A DNA stretch of 54,626 nt from the NCBI GenBank assembly GCA_900073065.1, contig FJOG01000062.1, positions 104,181 through 158,806 of the forward strand, given 5' to 3'. The translations under genes and the position numbers were made by a program. Origin of the DNA: Phialocephala subalpina (taxonomy: Eukaryota; Ascomycota; Leotiomycetes; Helotiales; Mollisiaceae). This document shows, piece after piece, positions 43,788 to 54,626 of this stretch. Positions within the stretch are counted from its first letter, which is position 1. The number at the start of each line of letters is the position of its first letter. A model generated the notes under the pieces. The model did no database searches and was not told the DNA's origin. It saw only the letters and a program-made list of their open reading frames with translations.

Positions 43788-46383
43788 CTATGAGGTTATT
43801 CTCATGAGGCCGTCTCTAGACTCTTCCCAGAGCTGGCTCTCTATCAAAACATGCAGTCCGGCATCTTGACCTCATGCCTCAGATTGTCTGCCAAGTGTTG
43901 CGACCAACTATGGTGCTAGTATCCGTCCACCTCCATAAGTCTGCTGGCGCTGAAGGAGTGAGAACGATCTTCATCATCTTCTCGCGCCTCGCATTTTGAA
44001 TGCAAATATGAGCGTTTTTCTTCCCGTTTCTCTATGAAGATGAAGACGAGGAGATGACGCAAGATGACGATGATAAAAGCAAATGGGATGACTTCCTCGA
44101 CCCAATTATAGTGAGAAAAGATCATCGTTGGCCAATTCAATGACCTTTGAAAACTGAGTCTAGGGTTGTATCTTGGGTCATTTTTGTCAACGCTGAAGAC
44201 GTGAAAAGGACTAAAATAGGGCATCACGTGCCGACATTGAAGTTATTCCCACCATGCGGCTTCAGCGGCTTCAAAGGCTTCGATGGCCCCCAATCAAAAA
44301 CGGCAACACGGCAACTTCCACACAAACGAGCCTCTCAAAAATCTCTGACATGCAAGATCCTTCATCCAGCTCTGCGCTGGACAAATAAGGATGAACTTCA
44401 TCACTAGCGTCATTCTCACAACCACTCGTCACCGCCATCAAGCCTTGCTCTGGTGCGGTGAGTCGATGATTCAGCCATTCATATGTTGTTGATTCATCTC
44501 GATCGTATGTCGGACACCACTCATACCCATCCTTTTGAAGTTTTGCTCATCTATCCGATACCGGTATCGTCAGCTGTACGTCGTCGGTCGGTATCTTCGG
44601 CTTCAACGATGCGGGGTTTGCTCATGCTCAACTCCCCCCAACCTCGCAAGAACGAAGATCGTCAAAAGTTCTGACAGCGAAAACATGTCAACGCCGCCAT
44701 GTGCAACCATCAAAAAGGGGAAACTAAACATGCGATACCGTCTTCTCCGCATCAAATGAGAAAGCTGCCCACACCCCCCTCACCGGGACTCAGAATTCTA
44801 AGAGGGTGTGGCTTTTTCCCCAAGTGCCGACGGATGCAGGGTGGTGTGTGCTGAGGTGTCGAATGAGCGTGGGTTGACAGGGGATTGAGGGGATAAACAT
44901 GACCTCCACATTCGCGGGTCAAGAGTGGGAAGGAAACAGAAAGATACAGTAGTAGACAGGATAGGGCAAGTACAAGCAGGAGGATGCGGGTAAGTTTCTT
45001 ATCTTTTCATGTTGCTGATGGTTGATGGGTTGGTTAGGTAAGGATCGACGACGCAGATGCAACTTTATTGCGAATGAGGAGATGGTTCCGTTTGTCACGG
45101 GGCCGAGTGTCTCTTCCTGTACGGAAAATCTCTTCTTCTAGCGAAGGATTTTTTTTGGTACTGAGTGGCAGTTCATGCCGTGAGTCTGTCATCCGTCAAT
45201 CGTGCATATGAATATGAGGCAATCGCTATAAGTTCGGCACGTTTGATGGTTGGCCTTGAGTGTCTTTGAGGCATGTCTGCTTGTTTTGTCTGTATAGTTT
45301 TAAGGCATACATACATGCAGGATTAGTGGGCTACTTTGTGATTTGAGGTTGGGGGACTTTAGGATATACTAGCCCTATACCAAAGGCGAGCTATGAGCTA
45401 CTGTGGGACCGTTTATATCTCGGTCAAGGTCGACCGAGGAACCCACTCTTGACACAGAAATACTTGGAGGTTGGGAAGCCTGGTCAGCTGTTGTGAAGAG
45501 TGGAAATATCATCCTAGGAAGAGGAGTTGAACGCTCGGTACGGTTTGAGAGAGTAACAAAAGAAAAAGTAAAAGGAACCAGCTGATAATCATCGAGGAAC
45601 TTTCGACTGAGGGTTGCAGGCGAAGCATCTGGATCACCGACCCCGCAAAGCTTCGTAACAACCTTGCATCTGGAGAGAAAACTTTGATATTGGATCCTGG
45701 AATCTGCAACTGTTGATAAATCCATTTGATATGTGCGCTTACCTCGTCTGTCCCTGTCTGCCTCCGGTCGGAGCATTTCTCGCTATGACGAGCGCATGAG
45801 TCTGGATGCGGTGCGCTGTGCTGCATGAGAACACATGCAATCTCTTGCAGCAAAGCCTTGAAGTTATGGGCAGCGGGTGGCTTTGCAAGCGGAGCAAGAT
45901 GGGGCAAAATGAATTAAAACTGTGCATGCCAAGTGAATCTTCATAATCTTGAGAGTAGGCGTCTGACGGGAGCGGCGTTGTAAACCGTGCATTGTATCAA
46001 TCAAACAATTTGGTAAGCGTTGGTGAATGGTGAAGTTTTGGGTGCGCTTGAGCCCTCAGCTGCCGTCGATGCATTACGGTAACTCAGCCGCGGCTACACC
46101 ATTTTCGCCATAACTCGACTACCGTAGTCGCCAAAAACAAGCATCTCTCTGCAAACCTTGAACTCCCTTCTTTCTGTCCCACAATACACAATCAACCCAC
46201 GGCTCGACAGCAATCCTTCGAATGAGGACACCACAACCACGAACCATTATTACCCACGGTCCACTGCTCGATATCCCTCATCTGCACATTTAGAGGGAGG
46301 TCTGGACTATTTTTCCAGGCTGAGGTCCGCGCAAAGGCTCCTATTTCGCTGACTCGGAAGTCACTCTGGGTCAGCATAATCGC
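43788..46383. other. Intergenic, about 2.6 kb
   Basis: Several open frames, mostly with non-ATG starts and without motifs. The last 300 bp, pyrimidine-rich, are probably the AcrB gene leader. No gene is called. Confidence 0.4.
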
Positions 46384-49185
46384 ATGCCTCGCGGACCGAC
46401 TACGAGCAAGCGACAGCAGGGTGCTGCGAATCAACGAGATACCAGGCATGAGAATGGCCTTGTAGGACCTGGCAAGCGAATACAGAAGCAGAAGAGTAAT
46501 GGTTATCTCAATGGGCACGCCAAGTCTCCTGACAGCAACTCGTCAATACCTCCTCTTCCTGGGACCCCTCCACTAACGAACGGGTATGCGCGACATTCGA
46601 TACCTGGAGAACATTCAACAGATCCCAAGATGGTAGGAGAGGCTTTAAGGAGATCGTCTGTCAGTGCTTCCTCGGATTCTTCCGCGTTCGACATCTACCA
46701 GAACCCGTCCGGAAGTTCCGCAACCATGGAAAACCACCGTCAAATCGATGTCAGTGCCGTCAAGAACCCTTCTGTACATCGAGACTCGATCAATCTCATC
46801 CTCACTGTCCTTCAATCATGTCCTCTACGCGATACGCTTGCCATCCTCATCGTCGTACTTCAGATTCCACCCACCTTTCTCTCGATCGTCCACCTCCTTT
46901 TTGCAACTCTGACATTCGTTCCTCCTTCGACCTCGGCGCCATCTGGCTTGAGCTATACGGATATTCTTCAGGGAACTCTTGGTACACCATCTGTTGGCAC
47001 AATCTTTCTCATAGATATGGTTGTGCTGCTGGTCTGGCTGTTTCTGTGGAGCCCACTTCAGGATATCGCGTTGGATTTGGCACAGACTGTTATTGCGTTG
47101 ACACTAGGAGGTGGGACGAGCGGGAAGGAGGCGGGGACGAAGAACGTTTTGTGGTGCTTCGGAGTCATATGGGTATCTCACATTGTCAGAAATGGCAATG
47201 TCAAGCAAGGTGGTCTGCGAGCGATCATAGGGTCAAACCTTGGGTCGCCAGATCCCGATGATCCTCTTGAACCGAGTTCTCCGAACGGGAACAAGAGGCA
47301 TGGTTTGATTCGCAGCATTTTAGCAATTCATATTCTTACGCAGGGAGTTGTTCGATACATACGAGATTGGTATGTTAGGAGAGAGAGGAGAGACCACACA
47401 GCATCGATAGGGGATCCGGAGGCGGGCAAGCCGACAGCTGATGCTAGCGATTCGACGTTGACGACGACAGGTGCAGAGACCGATACCTCGACCTCTCTTG
47501 CACATGGTACGGCCGCGACATCGAAGAAAAAGAAGAGGCACAGCGTGCAAGTCCGCATACGGCAGCCTCTTTGGGCTGCACTTGCGAGCACGAAAATAGT
47601 TATGGTAAAAGAGTACGAAACATCACACACAGCGGCCGAGTCAGCGGGCACAAACGCGACAGACATGAACAATCTTGGAAATGCACCCTTCAATGCCGAA
47701 GCAGATCGGATCTGGATAACATATGTTGGATCAGATGAGGTTTACTTCAGTACCAGCTTTTTTCCCGTTTACACACCACAGCCAGCGGAGGAGAGGAGGA
47801 GCGAGGGAGTTGATAGGACGAAGCCTTTTTATGTGAGGGTCAACAGAACGATATGGCAGCCCACGCGGATCAACATCATCAATGATCTGGCATCTCCATC
47901 GGGGCAGGAGACAAGATGGAATGGCGAAATCTTTGGACTGGCACCTACGTCCAACTACCAATGTGACTTTCACAGTTCGGTAGACGATTCTGTCATCTTT
48001 TCCACCAGCGTTCGAACCTTACAATCACTCACCACCGACTTGGGAGTTCCTCCAAATCCTCAAATTACGGGTCGCCCTGGCTCTCCCATCACCACTCTCA
48101 AGACATCCATTGCCACAGCCGACCTCAAACTGACCGAAGAACGAAATCGTCAGAAGCGCGAGAAGCGAGACCAGCAGAAGAAGTTGGGTGGCTTGAAAAA
48201 GGAAATCGACAGGCTCACCAGCGGCATCGCATCAACAGGCGGCAACGATGACAAGCTCAAGCAGAAGGCTCAACAGAGTCAGCTGCATATGAAGCAAGCG
48301 GAAGATGCAACTGCTGTACTTGAGACCCAGATCGAGAGTCTTGAAGCTGTTCCTACCGATGATACTTCTCTCTACGCCGATTCGAAAGGAAAGATCCAGT
48401 CCGAGCGCGATCAGCACAAGAAACTCTCTGCTGAGTTAAATGCTGCCAAGCAGAAAGCTGAACGCCATCTCGCAAATCTCAAGACTGAGCTCACTAGCAT
48501 CCAGCAAAAGTGTGACAGCAAGCAAGCTCGTGTTTCTCAGCTCAACACCAAGCACGAAAGTCTCACTGATGCAAATGCCAAAGGTCTCGACGAAGCCCAA
48601 CGCAAGGAATCGGAACGGAAAGCCATCCGCGCTCGACGCGAGCAGATTCAAAGCTTCTACACTGAGCGCTATCAAGCCAAACTCACCGAGGTCCAGGAAG
48701 GCGAACAGGCTCTTCAAGCCCTCGACGAGGCAACGGAGGTCGTGGAAAAGCACCTTGCAGAACAGGAGAGGTACATGCGAAGCCCTTCCGCCAGCAACCA
48801 GAACTTGAGTGTTGGATTTGGGTCCAATGTCATCCCTGAAGGCGTCTCGAGCAGCTATCCTTGGAATCCTATGCCTGCAACTGTTTCTCCATTCTACACC
48901 GCAAGCCCTTATGCGCCAATGATGAGCCTTGCCGGCCCATCGAACTCACCACATGGCAGTAGAACTCGAGGACGAAGTTCGAGCATGCTGAGCAATGTTT
49001 CCGGGTTCACGCAGAGCGATGACGGCCATGGACCCATCGGTCCTGGTGCAGGGCTTTCATGGGAGGATGCTCGTGAGGAGAGGAAAGGCAGCAGTGGGAG
49101 CGGCAGTGGAAGCGGAAGCAAATCTGGTAGTGTGAGCGATCCGAGAAGTCCTGTGATGGGAAATGTGAGGACGGTCAAGTGGTAA
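46384..49185 (+). CDS. acrB: AcrB-like ubiquitination network signalling protein
   Basis: A single exon of 933 residues starting MPRGPTTSKRQQG. The order is a Ser/Pro/Asn-rich N-terminus (1-120), then hydrophobic membrane segments (about 149-178, 204-222 and 254-267). A fibronectin-like region follows around 440-560 (RIWITYVGSDEVYFS, FYVRVNRTIWQPTRINIIN), then a long coiled coil (about 576-796, starting ATADLKLTEERNRQ) and a Ser/Gly-rich tail with the GSGSGSGSKSGS repeat. This combination matches A. nidulans AcrB, found through acriflavine resistance and linked genetically to the CreB/CreC deubiquitination network in carbon repression. The molecular role is unresolved. The name rests on overall architecture, not alignment. 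Confidence 0.82.
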   Translation: MPRGPTTSKRQQGAANQRDTRHENGLVGPGKRIQKQKSNGYLNGHAKSPDSNSSIPPLPGTPPLTNGYARHSIPGEHSTDPKMVGEALRRSSVSASSDSSAFDIYQNPSGSSATMENHRQIDVSAVKNPSVHRDSINLILTVLQSCPLRDTLAILIVVLQIPPTFLSIVHLLFATLTFVPPSTSAPSGLSYTDILQGTLGTPSVGTIFLIDMVVLLVWLFLWSPLQDIALDLAQTVIALTLGGGTSGKEAGTKNVLWCFGVIWVSHIVRNGNVKQGGLRAIIGSNLGSPDPDDPLEPSSPNGNKRHGLIRSILAIHILTQGVVRYIRDWYVRRERRDHTASIGDPEAGKPTADASDSTLTTTGAETDTSTSLAHGTAATSKKKKRHSVQVRIRQPLWAALASTKIVMVKEYETSHTAAESAGTNATDMNNLGNAPFNAEADRIWITYVGSDEVYFSTSFFPVYTPQPAEERRSEGVDRTKPFYVRVNRTIWQPTRINIINDLASPSGQETRWNGEIFGLAPTSNYQCDFHSSVDDSVIFSTSVRTLQSLTTDLGVPPNPQITGRPGSPITTLKTSIATADLKLTEERNRQKREKRDQQKKLGGLKKEIDRLTSGIASTGGNDDKLKQKAQQSQLHMKQAEDATAVLETQIESLEAVPTDDTSLYADSKGKIQSERDQHKKLSAELNAAKQKAERHLANLKTELTSIQQKCDSKQARVSQLNTKHESLTDANAKGLDEAQRKESERKAIRARREQIQSFYTERYQAKLTEVQEGEQALQALDEATEVVEKHLAEQERYMRSPSASNQNLSVGFGSNVIPEGVSSSYPWNPMPATVSPFYTASPYAPMMSLAGPSNSPHGSRTRGRSSSMLSNVSGFTQSDDGHGPIGPGAGLSWEDAREERKGSSGSGSGSGSKSGSVSDPRSPVMGNVRTVKW

Positions 49186-49889
49186 AAGGGTTATTTGTTC
49201 TATGTCTGCAAGATTAAAACGCAAATGTGATGTGTTTGTTACTCCTACATAATTCTATTCCCAATATGTGATATCCATGCATAGGTGAGTTGTGATGAGT
49301 TAGAGCTAGCTGCTGAAGGCGTCTTGATAGAGGCATGTGGTGTGCTCAAGGAGGAAGTGATATTCATTGACCCACCGCTTCGGGGTCTGTGGGGCTTTGA
49401 CGGTGACGTGAGAACGATTTGAAGCTTCATCAGGTCATCGCAGAGTTTGTAGGGATCTCAGTGGTCATGCTGATGAAGGTATCTGTCGCGGAGAGAAAGT
49501 TGAACCCAAGCAGTCCTGCATGCCAGCACATTCGGCAGAATTAGCCAAATGAAACGGGGCCTTTCTCCGTGTCGTATCTTTCTCAACAGTTCCTGTCAAA
49601 ACTCGCTCCATCCTGTCAGTTGATCTTCATCTAGGATTCAAATTAATCCAGCAAGGTTAACCAAAGCTTTGTTGCATGTCGAGTTCTTTCAGCCCCCAAA
49701 GAAAAAAAGGGGAGGAGTTCGAGGTTTTGATGTGGTTGACCCCCCTGTTCGACTCGCTTGAGCGGGCCGAACTTCGGGACGCGCTTGCATGATTGATTTT
49801 TGGCACGTCGCGTCTCCTTTCAAAACACGCGTCGCTGAACTTCAACATCACAATTGCAACACTCGACAGCAACGACAACAATCGCAAAG
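49186..49889. other. Intergenic between acrB and PRI2
   Basis: 700 bp of spacer, with an A-rich pyrimidine-poor leader just before the primase ATG. No gene recognised. Confidence 0.4.
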
Positions 49890-51633
49890 ATGATCAGACA
49901 AGACTTCTCACGCATTGATCCGAAGCGGAGGACAACGCTGGATCACAGGAAGAAACAATTCGCGACGCCCACGTACCAGAATTTGGAGTACAAGCACCGA
50001 TTGAATTTCTACATCACGCCTCCAACTGCGGACATCACACTCGAGCAATTCGAACAGTGGGCCATTGATCGTCTGCGAGGTACTTCTTCCCTCCCCTTCA
50101 CACCCCCCTCTTCCCCTCTAATGTTATCTGCAGTTCTCGCCGAACTCGAAGCCTGCTCCTTCCGCAACAAATCCCCCTCCGAAACAGCAGAACACATGAA
50201 GCCCCTCCTGCAAAAATACCTGCCCCTCTCAGCCACCTCGTCCGGCTCCTCAAATTTGCAAGCAGAGCGCCAGAAAGATCATTATTCGCACTTTATTCTC
50301 CGTCTTGCGTTTGCGAGTACGGAGGATTTGAGGAGGAGGTTTTCGAGGGTTGAGACGATGCTTTTTAGGTTGAGGTTTCAGGCTGATGATTTGAGGGATC
50401 GGGGGGCGTTTGTGGAGAGTTTGAGTTTGGATTGGGAGACGGTTGGGAGTGAGGAGAGAGCGATGTGAGTGATATTTGGATCCCTTGATTCCGAGCTATT
50501 CCGTTCGGGAGCTATGCAGATACCTGCTCTCAACATTTGCAGAAGAGCCAGTTACTGACCTCCTGATTTCCAGGTACGCGCCACAATTGCAGGCAGCTGG
50601 AGGTGGTTTTCCGAAGAACATCGAGGAGGAAAGTTATTTCAAGGTTGATTGGGAGAGGGTTCCTGAATTGGTGGAGAATAGGAGGGTGTTTTTGAAGGGG
50701 GGCATGGCGTATGTTCCTGGGAGAGAGCAGCTCTCCATGGTTGTGGCGGAATTCACGAGTCGATTGGAGAAAGCTCTTGAGCTTACTTCTCGTGCTCTGC
50801 CACGACTGGATGAGGATGATAGGTTGACTCCGATCCTTAATCATCTTTCGCAGAACTTCACGACACCCGATGCGAGTTATTCTACATCTGCGACTGCACT
50901 TCCTGGAGCTGATATCTCAGCACGAAATGTCGACACTCTCTCCGCTTCATTCCCTCTCTGCATGCAGAATCTTCATCGGTCACTTCGCCGCGACGCACAT
51001 CTCAAGCATTACGGACGTCTACAATACACTTTGTTCCTGAAGGGAATTGGTCTCAACCTAGAAGAATGCTTGGTATTTTGGCGATCATCATTCAGCAAGA
51101 TCACAGACGATGTCTTCAACAAGGAATATAGATACAATGTTCGACACGCATACGGAGATGTGGGTGGGGATTCGAACAGGAGAGGAAACGGATACAGTCC
51201 CTTCTCGTGCCAGAAGATCTTGACGGAAAAGCGTCCTGGACCAGGAGAATCGCATGGATGTCCGTATAGGGATTTCAGTGTGGATAATTTGACGGCGTTG
51301 TTGCAGCAGGTGGGTGTAACGGATCGTGAGGTGCTGAAGGGGGTGAAGGAGGATAAGGAGAAGACGAAGTTTCATCTTGCTTGTAATAGGTATGTTCTAC
51401 TCACTTTCTTTCCACGGATGTGTTGCTAATATTGATCCAGAGTATTCGACTATGTCCACAAGCAGGAGATCAAGAAGGTCAAGGATGACGGAACTTGGAC
51501 GAGTGCACAATTGGAGACACTGGTTCATCCGAATGACTACTTCAAGAGGAGTTACTTGCTGAAGAACCTTGGCAAGAATCCTGTGGAGGAGGAGATGGAG
51601 AAAGTCAAGCCAGATGTAGAGATGGAGGATTGA
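49890..51633 (+). CDS. PRI2: DNA primase large subunit (PRI2/p58)
   Basis: Four exons: 49890-50079, 50134-50464, 50574-51389 and 51441-51633, 509 residues. The ATG at 49890 gives the conserved start MIRQDFSRIDPKRR. Junctions rebuild DRLR|VLAELEACSFRNK, ERA|MYAPQLQAAGG and CNR|VFDYVHKQEIKK. The N-terminal part has FYITPPTADITLEQFEQWAIDRL. The C-terminal iron-sulphur domain keeps four cysteines: PLCMQNLHRS, EECLVFWRS, YSPFSCQKIL and HGCPYRDF. PRI2 pairs with PRI1 in the polymerase alpha-primase complex and hands RNA primers to DNA polymerase alpha in the nucleus. The first intron (54 nt) is in frame and could be mistaken for coding. Confidence 0.97.
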
Positions 51634-52183
51634 AGTGTTGGATGGGTATGGGTATGGATGAACATGGGTAGCAGGATAGGCAGGATGGTTTGGGATTGTG
51701 GAACTGGGAGTTCGGAGTTCTGCGGGACAATGAATAATGATGTATAGGGTGGTATACAGCTCCATTGTTTGTAGATGCAAGATCCACATGCATGTTCCTC
51801 GACGGCTGGTCTTGATCTCCAAATTCAACCGAGGACTTTCCTCGCGGCGGAATATTCTTTGGCACTGGGACATTGTTTTCTGAATGATCTTTAAGCAGGA
51901 TGTACCATGGATCTTGGAGCACTGTCGGCTTAATTTTCTTTCCTCGGGTTATTTTTGCTTGGCCAGTAGATCGAGTACTGTACCTGTTGATCGGTCGGCA
52001 ATTCCGATCGGGCGCAGCATTTGGAAACACCATCCAGATTAATCACATCCTGCATAGCGATCTCCGCATTCGAGACCACATTCGGCTTACCGCCCATTGT
52101 GGAGTGATCCTTATTGTCGGGGCGGGCTGTGCCGTGCATTCGGAACCATGCTTTACGCTCGGACCCTTCCTGTCAACGTATTA
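51634..52183. other. Intergenic after PRI2
   Basis: PRI2 3' UTR and spacer; no gene recognised. Confidence 0.4.
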
Positions 52184-52337
52184 TGGTCTTAGGATAAATA
52201 AGCCCACCCTTGAGGGTTTACACTTCCAGACGTTTCACATACAAAGTCGATGATAGTAGCTCGCTGATTGGTCTAAGACCCTTGACTTGTCTGTACTTTA
52301 GAACTCTCAAGGGGTGGACTTATTTATCCAAAGACCA
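52184..52337. mobile_element. 154-bp foldback MITE
   Basis: The left arm TGGTCTTAGGATAAATAAG (from 52184) continues through CCCACCCTTGAGGG. The right arm, read in reverse complement, is TGGTCTTTGGATAAATAAG with TCCACCCCTTGAGAG. The roughly 33-nt arms differ at only a few positions and enclose about 90 bp. No clear target duplication was found (TA lies on the left side only). Size and structure fit a non-autonomous DNA transposon. Confidence 0.65.
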
Positions 52338-53185
52338 AAGTAGTATTAAAAATACTAGGTACTGCAACTCTCTTACCGAGGACGCGGCCATAAGTCTTAC
52401 AATGACCCGGGTAACGCCACAAGCTCGCTCAATTGGGAAGAGCGTCGCACAGCAACCAGATAATGCTTTAAAGTTTGGGGCTTTTAGGCTCTAGGCATTA
52501 AGTTTGACGCTCATCCCTGTCGTTGCAAGACATATAACCGCATCCTCCATATTTCGATCACTTTTGATCTTGGCTCGTGGATGTCAAAGCACTCTCCCCG
52601 CGAATCGGGACATAGCCTGAGACCCGCTCGGCCTCCAAGCCTTTGACTGAACTCCCTCGAGCCGTCTACTCGGTTCAGCTGCTTGTGCTCCGTACACCAA
52701 TGGATATTGCCGGTACTATCCCGCCCTACACAAAGGAGGTGGAGAATTGTAGGGCTGATTAGCAGCAAGGGTGTCTGTCCATAAAATAACAAGCATGACT
52801 TCCGCCAAAGAATTTTCGAGGTTCCTATTGGCGCACCCTCCTTGTCACCACACAGCCGCAAAAATCTCCACCTTTGCACAAGGGGGGATCGTTATTTCAC
52901 TACCGCGAAATATGAACAGATAATTGGTCTGGCCACCCTTGCATACAAGCCCACAGGCATCTTGCCCCGCACGGGGTATACAGTAGAAGCTGACGCTAAC
53001 CAGTTCTTGTCCCAACCTTACGTACATAATCAAAGCTCATCAGCGATGAAAAGTATAATATTTCCCGGCGCAGAAAGGAGTCAACGGAAAGCTCCAAAAT
53101 ACCATCTGCTTAACTGCTGCTCGTGCCGACTCTCGCGACTCAGAACACCTCTGCAGAGCCTGCTCTCAATCTATCTCATGGCAGG
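52338..53185. other. Intergenic upstream of the rhodopsin-domain gene
   Basis: About 850 bp without a supported gene; the end is the promoter side of the next gene. Confidence 0.35.
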
Positions 53186-54409
53186 ATGTCGAGCAGAACG
53201 GGCTACGCTGTAAGTTCTTGTTTCTCAGTTCCGTGACGCTGCCTCGAAGTTAACGCCTCTTGACAGGTCGTAGTCGTCCTCACCCTCCTCGTCTCTTGCG
53301 CAGTAACGTCCATTCGATTTTATTTACGATCGCGCTTAAAGAATAAGTTCCACTGGAATCTCCCGGACACTATTATTGTCATATCCCTGGTGGGTACTGT
53401 GCGAACTCCGATGTGGGGGTCTAGAGCTAACGGGCGCACGGAATAGATTTTACAGACTTGCTTGTCGGGAGTCGGCCTTACGGCGATATACTTGCCTCCT
53501 ACAGAAAACGCGGAAACTCTCGCCAAGGTATATTTTACATCCTCTGTTGACACCACGCTATCAATAGGAGGTCTTTAACATTCTCGCCAGTTGTTCCATT
53601 ACGGAAGCTTGGTTTACCTCTGTACATTATGGTCGATCAAATTATCTATTAGCATCTTCCTTCTCCGATTAACACAACAACTCGATCAAGCCAATCGACT
53701 TGCATTGTTCTGTCTTTACGTCGTATGTGCCACTTTCGTCGGGGCAATTCTCGCAGAAATGTGTCAATGTATCCCAATGTCTACGTTGTGGCAGGGAACC
53801 TGTCATACAGTGGGAAGAAATGTTGCTTTCTGGGCGAAAATTGCGCTTAATATCGGAACGGATATTATGCTTATTTCTGTCCCATTCCCAGCGCTCTTAC
53901 TTATCACTGAGAAGCGTATCCGAATTGCTGTTTCGATTGTGTTCGGCCTTGCGGGAATTATGGTTGTTGTCTCGATCGTCCGTGCTGTCCTAATCGCAAA
54001 CAACTATATACAGCTCAACAACTTGACCATAATACTCAGTCATATCGAGGTCACCTCCGGCGTGATCATTAGTGCCTTGCCAGAAATGAGCCGAGGCTTC
54101 ACGAGGGCATACCTCCAAAGCTCTAGCGACCGACAGCGAACCCAACGGACTACAGGTGGAGCTACCCTTTCAACGATGGATAGTAAGAAGGGTGGTTTTG
54201 TTCAGATGGCGGAGAGGTCGCGCAACAGAATTGATGACATCGAGGCTGAGAGTGCTGATGAACAATACGACAGTTCTACGAGCAGAGTACTTGAGGATTC
54301 CACTAATCGAATCAGCCCATATCCGGCCGAAGGAAGTTCCTTTCCGAATATGACACAAGGAAAGAAGGGGATAGTGGAAACGATGACGTTTGAGATGAAA
54401 GTTTTATAA
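53186..54409 (+). CDS. Fungal rhodopsin-domain (SAT4/PTH11-like) integral membrane protein
   Basis: Four exons: 53186-53209 (MSSRTGYA only), 53267-53389, 53447-53527 and 53591-54409, 348 residues. Every intron has GT/AG ends and phase 0. The joins read GYA|VVVVLTLLVSCAV, VISL|ILQTCLSGVGLTAIYLPP and ETLAK|LFHYGSLVYLCTLWSIKLSISIF. About seven hydrophobic spans follow the SAT4/PTH11 (fungal rhodopsin domain) pattern, with KLSISIFLLRL, CIPMSTLWQGTC and NIGTDIMLISVPFPALL as the usual blocks. The C-terminal 110 residues are soluble and Ser/Thr/Glu-rich. The family is thought to sense surface or chemical cues through G-proteins; the ligand is unknown. It is complete in the window. Confidence 0.9.
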
Positions 54410-54626
54410 GGTACGAAGCAGGGAGTTCTCTTTTATAGTATAATTTTGTAGAATATCTAGTCAAAAATACTACTATCTCTGAGCACGAGATTCCGCTTAC
54501 CAACTATGTAATACTTTCAATTTCAGGCTCATCCCATTCTTTGGCTTTATTGTCATGGCCCTAGTAAAAGTCACTACCTTATTCGAATTTACTATTTATA
54601 TTTTGGAAAGTATCCTCCCCTTTATA
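54410..54626. other. 3' flank at window end
   Basis: AT-rich sequence after the rhodopsin-domain gene. Nothing recognised before the window ends. Confidence 0.4.

Noticed and set aside
45509..45907. 132-codon minus-strand frame
   Set aside because: Starts at a TTG codon; hydrophobic run near the end is not matched by a family or splice sites.
1..54626. CRISPR arrays, rRNA or prokaryotic operons
   Set aside because: No spaced direct repeats or rRNA sequence; gene structure is eukaryotic with introns.

Overview
The window looks like nuclear DNA of a filamentous ascomycete (Pezizomycotina; Leotiomycetes is only a guess). Genes are split by short introns (about 40-160 nt) with GTAAG/GTATG-type donors, CTAAC-like branch points and CAG/TAG acceptors. 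Protein families are typical of moulds (TRI12-type MFS, DUF4470, DUF3716, SAT4/PTH11-like rhodopsin-domain protein, AcrB). The first 4 kb is an AT-rich Ty3/gypsy element with the CpA/TpG-depleted signature of repeat-induced point mutation (RIP).

Left half (1-30 kb) reads as an accessory compartment. It holds a RIP-degraded chromodomain gypsy element with a well-defined 3' LTR (4312-4659), then a convergent methyltransferase / short-chain reductase pair (4962-6888). Next comes a head-to-head pair of decayed TPR-DUF4470 paralogues (7367-13578), one carrying a perfect 250-bp tandem duplication. It continues with an orphan two-exon gene (14815-15843), a TRI12-like MFS transporter (17184-19169), a fossil UstYa-like gene, and a TIR-bounded AT-rich element (20200-20701) that abuts an orphan gene (20689-22958). 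After that are a CorA-like two-TM membrane protein (23663-25344), decayed gene pieces (26.7-28.0 kb) and an amidohydrolase with a probable frameshift (28561-29998).

Right half (30.8-54.6 kb) is mostly conserved housekeeping genes: CCR4 deadenylase (30855-33229, minus), a SAM methyltransferase (35570-37249), an LYRM5/ETFRF1-type LYR protein with a 13-nt microexon (37500-37973, minus), a mitochondrial-looking thioesterase-fold protein (38279-39295), a secreted But2-like protein (40386-41180), a DUF3716 gene apparently cut by a poly(A)-tailed insertion with 15-bp target duplications (41587-43787), an AcrB-like ubiquitination-network protein (46384-49185), the DNA primase large subunit PRI2 (49890-51633), a small inverted-repeat MITE (52184-52337) and a rhodopsin-domain membrane protein (53186-54409).

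No operons, CRISPR arrays, rRNA or convincing tRNA genes were seen. Intron/exon coordinates were read by eye from splice signals and frame continuity. No similarity search was run, so family names rest on recognised motifs.
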